Assembly (NCBI GenBank): GCA_025457805.1
Contig: JALOTR010000248.1
Location: 1-5,473 of the forward strand
Origin: Akkermansiaceae bacterium
Lineage (GTDB): Bacteria; Verrucomicrobiota; Verrucomicrobiia; Verrucomicrobiales; Akkermansiaceae
Reading direction: 5' to 3'
Length of the DNA: 5,473 nt
Position numbers and translations under genes: made by a program
Notes under the pieces: model-generated
What the model was told of the DNA's origin: nothing
Databases searched by the model: none
Seen by the model: only the letters and a program-made list of their open reading frames with translations
Shown: positions 1 through 4,334 of the stretch, one piece after another
How the letters are laid out: each line of letters opens with the position of its first letter
How positions within the stretch are numbered: position 1 is the stretch's first letter

Positions 1-192
1 GCCGACGACGGTGGCGGGGTAGGAAATGCTCCATTTCAGCGTCGGACTGGTGCCGGCGCGAACGACTCCGGCACCTGCGTTCAGCCAACCTACCGGAACG
101 GAAGGGCTGGTTTGCGCGGAAGCGGCGGGTGTCAGGAGGGAATACATCAAGGCTGAAGCTGCCGTCACGGCAACTGATAAGGTTGTCTTCAT
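1..192 (-). CDS. Secreted protein of unknown function, N-terminal part (runs off the left edge)
   Basis: The ATG lies at 192-190 on the minus strand and the frame stays open for 64 codons to the window edge, so the rest of the gene lies outside. The first 26 residues look like a Sec signal peptide: a short basic start (MKTT), a hydrophobic stretch at about residues 5-22, and an ASA cleavage site at 24-26 followed by Q27. The mature part begins QTSPSVPVGWLNAGAG, and residues 43-58 (VVRAGTSPTLKWSISY) resemble the opening strands of an Ig-like or other beta-sandwich domain. That resemblance is only an impression. The protein is probably periplasmic, outer-membrane or extracellular; its function is unknown. 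No Shine-Dalgarno sequence precedes the ATG. The bases just upstream on the coding strand are two CCCCCCAAT units, the second of which runs into the start codon. It lies downstream of mutL on the same strand but 223 bases away, with a terminator-like hairpin between, so it is probably transcribed separately. Confidence 0.7.
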   Translation of the reverse strand, partial: MKTTLSVAVTAASALMYSLLTPAASAQTSPSVPVGWLNAGAGVVRAGTSPTLKWSISYPATVVG

Positions 193-270
193 TGGGGGGA
201 TTGGGGGGATGTTGGTGAGACCCTGCCGTTCCATGAACCATCTGCCGGGGGAAGCTTCGGGATCATGTCG

Positions 271-298
271 AAAAGCACCAAGGGGGGATGGTGATTTT
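271..298 (-). terminator. Terminator-like stem-loop between mutL and the secreted-protein gene
   Basis: Read on the minus strand, AAAATCACCA and TGGTGCTTTT pair as a 10-base inverted repeat with one mismatch around an 8-base loop that holds a C6 run. The GC core is only 5 bp (CACCA/TGGTG). It is flanked by A4 and T4, so a short U tract follows the stem in either direction. It lies 118 bases past the mutL stop codon and 78 bases before the secreted-protein start. It could be a weak intrinsic terminator for mutL or an attenuator in the leader of the downstream gene. The short stem and short U tract keep confidence low. Confidence 0.35.
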
Positions 299-334
299 CC
301 GGAGGGGCGCCAGCGGGCTTTGGAACCCGCCGGA
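298..334 (-). promoter_or_regulatory. Bulged stem-loop in the mutL/secreted-protein intergenic region
   Basis: TCCGG (298-302) pairs with CCGGA (330-334), and CGGG (314-317) pairs with CCCG (326-329). This gives two stacked helices of 5 and 4 bp with an 11-base bulge at 303-313 and an 8-base apical loop. It lies immediately upstream, in the direction of transcription, of the terminator-like hairpin at 271-298. It matches no RNA family that I recognise, and it may simply be leader structure. Confidence 0.25.
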
Positions 335-354
335 CGCAATGACTATCCGCCGAC

Positions 355-383
355 ATTGAAGAAATCGGAAGCCGCATTTTCAA
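355..383 (-). promoter_or_regulatory. Candidate sigma70-type promoter for the secreted-protein gene
   Basis: On the minus strand TTGAAA (383-378, 5 of 6 to TTGACA) is followed after exactly 17 bases by TTCAAT (360-355, 4 of 6 to TATAAT). Transcription would start near 348, giving a leader of about 155 bases that includes both stem-loops before the ATG at 192. The position just after mutL and before a separate gene is reasonable. Such matches also arise by chance. Confidence 0.3.
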
Positions 384-415
384 CGTGAACGCGTACCCCT
401 CAGTTGGGGGGACAG

Positions 416-2200
416 TCAACGCGTGAGTCCGAAGCGCCGTTCCAACTCCTTGATACCAAACTCACTGAGAGTGGGCCGACCATCGGCAGCGCAATAGGGC
501 AGTTCGCAGGTGAAAAGCTCTTCCAGCAATGCGCGGGCCTCAGCCAACCTCGGCTGGATGCGCCATGAAGCGCGCCGGGCGAGCACCCGGGCGAGACGAT
601 CGAATGCAAAACGGGCACCGGGCGTGGATTCGTGGAGCAGTTCATCCAACAATTCGCCGATGAAAGTGCGTGGATCATCAATGCCGAGGCAGGCAGGCAG
701 GGTGAGGATCTGGAGGGTGTTTCCGCCAAATGGTTCGGCTTCGATCCCGGCAGAGGAAAGCGCCACCCGCTCGCGCATCAGCAGCTCGAAGTCGCGGGGA
801 TCCATTTCCAACAACACCGGCACCAGCAAGCCCTGGGTGGGGACAGTTTCCTCATGCTGACGGAGGAGGGTTTCGTAATAAATGCGTTCGCGGGCGGCCT
901 TGGGATCGAAAAGCACCAAGCCGCCCTCACTTTCGAGCACCACAAAGCGGTTTTTCAGCATGCCCATGATGCGGAATTCCGGGGCTCCCCCACCCTTTGG
1001 GAGGTCCTCGGGATCGGGATCTTTCGTGGGAGTGGTTTCCCCATCGTTTCCCTTGGGCACGGTTGCCACCCGTTCGGCCTCCACTGCAGGAGGATTCCAC
1101 TCCGCCAACATCGGCTGGGGAGCATGGAAAACCGCAGCCCGCCGTTCAGGTGTCGGTGCCGGGATGGAGGCGGGCTCCAGCGGCAGCCGGGCAGGACTTG
1201 GCGGCGGGGCTGGCGGACGGAGGGCGATGCCCACCGATTCCAGGATCGCATCCCGGATGTCCAGCGGCCGGTGAAAGCGCACCTCGCGTTTGGCCGGATG
1301 CACATTCACATCCACCAAATGCGGCTCCAGATCGATCCACAACCAGGCAGCCGGGTGCAGGCCCTCTGAAAGCGCGCCACGGAAGCCCTCGGCCAAGGCG
1401 CGGGAAATGATGGAATCCTCGACCGGGCGGCCATTGAGAAACACAAACTGATGCCGCCGCCCCTTGCGTGCATGGCTGGCGGGCAGGATGAAACCCTCCA
1501 CGGAAACACCGTTGCCGTGGGTGAGCGGCATGGAAATCAATTCCCGGGCGAGATCCGATCCGAGCAATTGCCGGACGCGATCCACCGATTTCGCCGCAGG
1601 TGGGAGATCGAAAACCTCGCGATCGTCCCGCCGCAGCCGGAATCTCACCCATGGCGCGGCCAAGGCATGCAGACGGAGTTGGTGCTCCACGTGGGCGGAC
1701 TCGGTAGCCTCCGCGCGGAGGAACTTCCGGCGGGCCGGCATGTTGAAAAACAGGGCCTTGGCCTCGATGACCGTGCCCGGAGCACAACCGGCATCGCGCA
1801 CATCGCGGACTTTGCCACCGTCCACAATGATTTCCGTGCCAGCCACCGCATCCGCCTCGCGGGTCACCATCCGGAAACGCGAAACGCTGGCAATGCTCGG
1901 CACCGCCTCGCCGCGGAATCCGAGCGTCCGGATTTCCGCGAGATCTCCAGAGCTGCGGAGTTTGCTGGTGGCATGGCGTTCCAGCGAGAGCAGCGCATCC
2001 TCGCGGGACATCCCGCAGCCGTCGTCGCTCACCCGGATCAGCGCCGCTCCGCCTTGATCCACATCCACGCGGATTTCGCGGGCACCGGCATCGATGCTGT
2101 TTTCCACCAGTTCCTTGACCACCGAAGCCGGGCGCTCCACGACCTCGCCCGCCGCCACCTGGCTGGCAAGAATATCGGATAACACGCGGATCTTCGGCAT
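416..2200 (-). CDS. mutL: DNA mismatch repair protein MutL (594 aa), endonuclease motifs degenerate
   Basis: MutL is the ATP-dependent clamp that links mismatch recognition by MutS to downstream repair. The N-terminal GHKL ATPase is intact: AAGEVVERPASVVKELVENS with E30 (general base) and N34 (Mg ligand), DDGCGM at 59-64, RHATSK at 75-80, TLGFRGEA at 92-99, FLNGRPVED at 254-262 and DVNVHPAKREVRF at 297-309. A proline-rich linker spans about 328-405, and the dimerisation domain starts near 408. In that domain the usual DQHAxxExxxxE motif reads DPKAARERIYYE (432-443), the ACR motif reads ARRAS (541-545), and the CPHGRP motif reads CAADGRP (570-576), so the expected metal ligands are missing. 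QGLLVP at 456-461 fits the QxxLxP beta-clamp motif. Length is close to the family's (E. coli 615). The start is set by alignment with MPIQVL-type N termini; no good Shine-Dalgarno sequence precedes it. A poor promoter (TTGTGG, 16 bases, TAGTCT) would leave almost no leader. Confidence 0.97.
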   Translation of the reverse strand: MPKIRVLSDILASQVAAGEVVERPASVVKELVENSIDAGAREIRVDVDQGGAALIRVSDDGCGMSREDALLSLERHATSKLRSSGDLAEIRTLGFRGEAVPSIASVSRFRMVTREADAVAGTEIIVDGGKVRDVRDAGCAPGTVIEAKALFFNMPARRKFLRAEATESAHVEHQLRLHALAAPWVRFRLRRDDREVFDLPPAAKSVDRVRQLLGSDLARELISMPLTHGNGVSVEGFILPASHARKGRRHQFVFLNGRPVEDSIISRALAEGFRGALSEGLHPAAWLWIDLEPHLVDVNVHPAKREVRFHRPLDIRDAILESVGIALRPPAPPPSPARLPLEPASIPAPTPERRAAVFHAPQPMLAEWNPPAVEAERVATVPKGNDGETTPTKDPDPEDLPKGGGAPEFRIMGMLKNRFVVLESEGGLVLFDPKAARERIYYETLLRQHEETVPTQGLLVPVLLEMDPRDFELLMRERVALSSAGIEAEPFGGNTLQILTLPACLGIDDPRTFIGELLDELLHESTPGARFAFDRLARVLARRASWRIQPRLAEARALLEELFTCELPYCAADGRPTLSEFGIKELERRFGLTR

Positions 2201-2399
2201 CGGCGCGGCAGACTAGGCAATCCCCGCCATTCCACAAGTGAAGAGCATCCGGATGATGAAACCCGGGCGATCGCGTGAAGGGAATCCCGGAAATCCCCTT
2301 GCAATTGGCTCCGCATTTTTTACTTTGTCAGAGCCTCCAAGGAGATGTGGCACGCTGCCGCATTGCCACTGGGGCGAAATTTCACACCCTGCGTGATCC

Positions 2400-2567
2400 A
2401 TGAAACACCTTGAAAAAATCACCCTCGTCACCGCCACCGCGGTGTATGCCGGCTATCTCATCCAACAAGCCATCCGCACCCGCTCCGAGCGCCTTTTCCG
2501 CCTTGCAGCGGGCGAGTCGCCCTACGAGCGCACGCATCCCAAGCCGCGCATGCTCAAGCAGGCCTGA
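2400..2567 (+). CDS. Small hypothetical protein with one likely membrane helix (55 aa)
   Basis: The frame starts with MKHLEKITLVTATAVYAG and ends KPRMLKQA before TGA at 2565-2567. Residues 7-24 form a hydrophobic helix long enough to cross a membrane. The following segment (IRTRSERLFR, residues 25-34) is strongly basic, which by the positive-inside rule would place the C-terminal half in the cytoplasm. Third codon positions are mostly G or C, as in the neighbouring genes, which supports real coding. Against it, no Shine-Dalgarno sequence precedes the ATG, the protein is short, and I recognise no family. A weak promoter-like pair (TTGCAA at 2299-2304, TACTTT at 2321-2326, 16-base spacer) lies upstream. 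It is divergent from mutL and convergent with rpsU, so it appears to be a single-gene unit, perhaps sharing the hairpin at 2599-2627 as a terminator. Confidence 0.55.
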   Translation: MKHLEKITLVTATAVYAGYLIQQAIRTRSERLFRLAAGESPYERTHPKPRMLKQA

Positions 2568-2598
2568 GTCCGTTTCCCACCATCCGCCATCCGGGCAC

Positions 2599-2627
2599 AA
2601 AAAAACGGGTGCCACCTGGCACCCGTT
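2599..2627 (-). terminator. Intrinsic terminator of rpsU
   Basis: AACGGGTGCC (2604-2613) and GGCACCCGTT (2618-2627) form a perfect 10-bp GC-rich stem with a 4-base loop. On the minus strand the stem runs straight into seven T residues (2605-2599). This is a textbook Rho-independent terminator 28 bases past the rpsU stop codon. On the plus strand the hairpin is followed by TCTCTTCCCTGTTT, so it may also stop transcription from the small gene at 2400-2567, but less efficiently. Confidence 0.88.
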
Positions 2628-2655
2628 CTCTTCCCTGTTTGCGGAACCGGAAAAT

Positions 2656-2883
2656 TTACTCAGCGACTTCAGCCTTTTCGACGGCAGGACCGTTCGAATA
2701 ACGCCAGCGGATCTTGTTGCGCTTGGAAGCGGAGCGGAGCTTGCGTTGCTTGCGCTCCGTGGGAGTTTCAAATGCACGGCGGCGGCGCATTTCTTCAAGG
2801 ATGCCCTCGGCATCCAGCTTGGTTTTCAGGCGCTTGAGAGCACGGTCAACGGGCTCGCCTTTCTTCAGAGTCACTCCTCGCAT
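2656..2883 (-). CDS. rpsU: 30S ribosomal protein bS21 (75 aa)
   Basis: bS21 sits in the small ribosomal subunit near the 3' end of 16S rRNA and takes part in mRNA binding during initiation. The order of motifs matches the family: an N-terminal strand and helix (VTLKKGEPVDRALKRLKTKL, residues 4-23), then GILEEMRRRRAFETPTERK (27-45) and a basic stretch RKLRSASKRNKIRWRY (47-62). The last 13 residues (from NGPAVEKAEVAE) are acidic and extend beyond the roughly 57-70 residues of well-known homologues such as that of Bacillus subtilis. The ATG gives the expected N terminus, and no in-frame alternative lies just upstream. There is no Shine-Dalgarno sequence at the normal distance; that space holds an AACC-type repeat, and a GAGGAG sequence sits inside codons 2-4. 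It is transcribed alone, from the side of the divergent desaturase, and ends at the strong terminator at 2599-2627. Confidence 0.95.
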   Translation of the reverse strand: MRGVTLKKGEPVDRALKRLKTKLDAEGILEEMRRRRAFETPTERKQRKLRSASKRNKIRWRYSNGPAVEKAEVAE

Positions 2884-2893
2884 GCGATGTTTC

Positions 2894-2911
2894 TTGGTTG
2901 GTTGGTTGGTT
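2894..2911. repeat. Tetranucleotide tandem repeat (TTGG)4 TT in the rpsU leader
   Basis: Four perfect TTGG units followed by TT, which read as AA(CCAA)4 in the rpsU mRNA, 11 to 28 bases upstream of the start codon. This is the space in which a Shine-Dalgarno sequence would normally lie. Short repeats of this kind can change copy number by strand slippage. Whether this one varies cannot be told from a single sequence. Confidence 0.85.
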
Positions 2912-2933
2912 CCGCAGGGTTGTCGGGGCGGGG

Positions 2934-2962
2934 TTGATGCGGGATCGACCCTACCTTGTCAA
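2934..2962 (-). promoter_or_regulatory. Candidate rpsU promoter
   Basis: A perfect -35 hexamer TTGACA lies at 2962-2957 on the minus strand, directed at rpsU. With a 17-base spacer the -10 would be CATCAA (2939-2934), which matches only 3 of 6 positions of TATAAT. The start point would fall near 2927, giving a leader of about 44 bases that includes the TTGG repeat. The -35 overlaps a small dyad, TGTC-AA-GACA (2957-2966), which could bind a regulator. The consensus -35 at a sensible distance supports the call; the weak -10 limits it. Confidence 0.4.
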
Positions 2963-2973
2963 GACAGAACCCG

Positions 2974-2993
2974 CCCATTTTCCAAAAAATGGG
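2974..2993. repeat. Perfect inverted repeat (8-bp stem, CCAA loop) between rpsU and the desaturase
   Basis: CCCATTTT (2974-2981) and AAAATGGG (2986-2993) are perfectly complementary around a 4-base loop. It lies upstream of the putative rpsU start point and 130 bases before the desaturase start, so it is either a protein-binding dyad or part of a long desaturase leader RNA. It has no U tract on the correct side to be a terminator in either direction. Confidence 0.5.
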
Positions 2994-3003
2994 GGGTTGC
3001 ATC

Positions 3004-3040
3004 CAATCGAGGACTGGGGTAAGCCTTGCGCGCTCGATTG
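3004..3040 (+). repeat. Inverted repeat CAATCGAG/CTCGATTG upstream of the desaturase
   Basis: CAATCGAG (3004-3011) and CTCGATTG (3033-3040) form a perfect 8-bp stem around a 21-base loop. It is the second of three stem-loops in the 150 bases before the desaturase. It could fold as leader RNA or be a spaced operator. I match it to no known riboswitch. Confidence 0.4.
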
Positions 3041-3069
3041 CTTGGCCACCGTTCCGGTCTCGTCGGGCT

Positions 3070-3082
3070 CCCGGATGCCGGG
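3070..3082 (+). repeat. Short GC palindrome, possibly a REP-like dispersed element
   Basis: CCCGG (3070-3074) and CCGGG (3078-3082) flank a 3-base loop. The flanking sequence, read on the minus strand, translates as RHPGARRDRNG. Translations of this kind (HPGARRD) often come from short dispersed palindromes in intergenic DNA of other bacteria. Whether it is repeated in this genome cannot be seen from one copy. Confidence 0.3.
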
Positions 3083-3123
3083 ATTCTGCTATCACACGAC
3101 TACACGCCTCCTTTATCTCTTTT

Positions 3124-4248
3124 ATGTATCGCATTCCATTCGACCGCGTGAACTGGATCACCAGTTCGTTCCTCATCGGCACCGCGCTCATCGCATTGAT
3201 CGGCCTTCCCATTTATCTCGTGAAGTTCGGCATCGATTGGTTCCAGTTCTCGATGTTCTTCTTCTACCTCGTCGCCACCATGATGAGCATCACCGTCGGC
3301 TACCACCGGCTGTTTTCCCACCTCTCCTTCAAGGCCAAGACGCCGGTCAGGCTCTTCACCCTGATCTTCGGCGCGTGTGCGTTTGAAAATTCCTGTCTCG
3401 ACTGGGCGTCCGACCATCGCCGCCACCACAAACACGTCGATCACGATGAGGACCCCTACGACATTTCCAAAGGCTTCATGTGGGCCCACATCGGCTGGCT
3501 CATGTTCAAGCTCAATCCCGAGCCGCCGATGGACAACGTGAACGACCTCCGCAAGGACAAGCTCGTGATGTGGCAATACAAGTATGTCCACTGGATCGGC
3601 TTGGTCGTGGGTCTCATCATTCCCTCCATCCTCGGCTTTGCGTGGAATCACTTCCAAGGCATGGATCCATGGATCGGCGCTCTCGGTGGATTCCTGATCG
3701 CTGGCGTCGCACGCATCGTGGTCGCCCAGCATTGCACCTTCTTCATCAACTCGCTCTGCCACACGGTTGGCCGCCAGCCCTACTCATCCAGCCACAGTGC
3801 TCGCGATTCCGCGATCATGGCCTTCCTCACCTTCGGCGAAGGATATCACAACTATCACCACGAGTTTCAACACGACTACCGCAACGGCGTGAAGCCATGG
3901 CAGTGGGATCCATCCAAGTGGACGATCTGGACCCTTTCGAAACTCGGTCTGGTCGAAGGACTCCGCCGCGTGCCGGACAGCAAGATCCTGCTAGCCGAGA
4001 TGCGCGAAGCCCGCATGCGTGCTGAAAAGCACCTTGCCGAACTCCGCGAGCAAGGTACAGGTCCCACCCAACGCATCAGCGATGCCGCCCACGAGATCGT
4101 CGAGCGCCTTACTGCAAACTATCATGAGCTTGAAAAGGCCGTCGCTGACCGCGTGCAACTTTCCCGCGAGGCCCTGCGCGAGTGGCAGTCCGAAACCCGC
4201 GGCATGATGCGCGAACTCACCCGGTTGGTGAACTCGGTGCCTGCCTGA
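3124..4248 (+). CDS. Membrane fatty acid desaturase (acyl-CoA/acyl-lipid delta-9 type) with helical C-terminal extension (374 aa)
   Basis: This is a membrane di-iron desaturase that puts a double bond into a saturated acyl chain, probably at delta-9, using O2 and an electron donor. The three histidine boxes are intact: HRLFSH at 61-66, HRRHHKH at 98-104 and HNYHH at 242-246. The additional ligand region NSLCH (209-213, N209 and H213) corresponds to the NSAAH motif of stearoyl-CoA desaturases. Hydrophobic segments at about 14-34, 41-59, 156-176 and 184-205 fit the four-helix topology, with a shorter hydrophobic stretch at 75-88. No fused cytochrome b5 domain is visible. Residues 281-374 are an extra, highly charged helical tail. 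The frame is open from 2956, but MYRIPFDRVN at 3124 is preferred: the family homology begins there and the 56 residues upstream have no desaturase-like sequence. The chosen start lacks a Shine-Dalgarno sequence and follows a pyrimidine-rich stretch. Confidence 0.93.
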   Translation: MYRIPFDRVNWITSSFLIGTALIALIGLPIYLVKFGIDWFQFSMFFFYLVATMMSITVGYHRLFSHLSFKAKTPVRLFTLIFGACAFENSCLDWASDHRRHHKHVDHDEDPYDISKGFMWAHIGWLMFKLNPEPPMDNVNDLRKDKLVMWQYKYVHWIGLVVGLIIPSILGFAWNHFQGMDPWIGALGGFLIAGVARIVVAQHCTFFINSLCHTVGRQPYSSSHSARDSAIMAFLTFGEGYHNYHHEFQHDYRNGVKPWQWDPSKWTIWTLSKLGLVEGLRRVPDSKILLAEMREARMRAEKHLAELREQGTGPTQRISDAAHEIVERLTANYHELEKAVADRVQLSREALREWQSETRGMMRELTRLVNSVPA

Positions 4249-4270
4249 TTTCCTAACGCAATTTCCAACA

Positions 4271-4312
4271 GCTACCGGCGGCCGTTCTCTTGTCTGGACA
4301 GCCGCCGGTCGC
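4271..4312 (+). promoter_or_regulatory. Strong intergenic hairpin between desaturase and LptF/G permease
   Basis: ACCGGCGGC (4274-4282) and GCCGCCGGT (4301-4309) form a perfect 9-bp GC-rich stem around an 18-base loop. Two further pairs lie beyond a single mismatch (GC at 4271-4272 with GC at 4311-4312). The loop itself holds a TGTC/GACA dyad. No U tract follows, so it is not a standard intrinsic terminator. It may stabilise the 3' end of the desaturase message, mark a processing site, or reduce read-through. It ends 22 bases before the permease start codon. Confidence 0.55.
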
Positions 4313-4334
4313 ATGTACAAGGTGCCTCGACTTC

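Noticed and set aside
26..388. Plus-strand open frame of 120 codons across the left edge and the intergenic region
   Set aside because: It overlaps the signal-peptide gene on the other strand and a C-tract-rich spacer, has no recognisable domain, and has composition unlike that of the real genes.
396..409. CCCC/GGGG hairpin just past the mutL stop codon as a terminator
   Set aside because: It has a 4-bp stem and no U tract on the minus strand; the hairpin at 271-298 is a better candidate.
189..419. Minus-strand open frame of 76 codons after mutL
   Set aside because: It covers the hairpins and G/C tracts, has no domain or ribosome binding site, and overlaps the start of the better-supported secreted protein.
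632..1369. Plus-strand frame of 245 codons opposite mutL
   Set aside because: It is antisense to mutL, whose motifs are unambiguous, and has no domain of its own.
1146..2237. Long minus-strand frame (363 codons) overlapping mutL
   Set aside because: It is a shadow of mutL in another frame, Gly/Arg/Pro-rich as expected of out-of-frame GC-rich coding DNA.
2345..2413. A 22-codon plus-strand frame directly after AAGGAG, overlapping the start of the small membrane protein
   Set aside because: The Shine-Dalgarno-like sequence abuts the ATG with no spacing, and the peptide (MWHAAALPLGRNF...) shows no feature beyond chance. It remains a remote possibility as a coupling leader peptide.
2956..3123. 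Upstream start for the desaturase, adding 56 residues
   Set aside because: The added segment has no desaturase homology or membrane segment and runs through three stem-loops. The family-like N terminus begins at 3124.
2913..3123. A structural RNA, tRNA or known riboswitch between rpsU and the desaturase
   Set aside because: There is no cloverleaf, no T-loop consensus, and no conserved core of the riboswitch, SRP or 6S families that I could recognise. Only the separate stem-loops are supported.
4290..4334. TTG start for the permease, adding 15 residues
   Set aside because: The TTG lies in the loop of a strong hairpin, the residues do not fit the LptF/G N terminus, and the ATG at 4335 has a better-placed AAGGTG.
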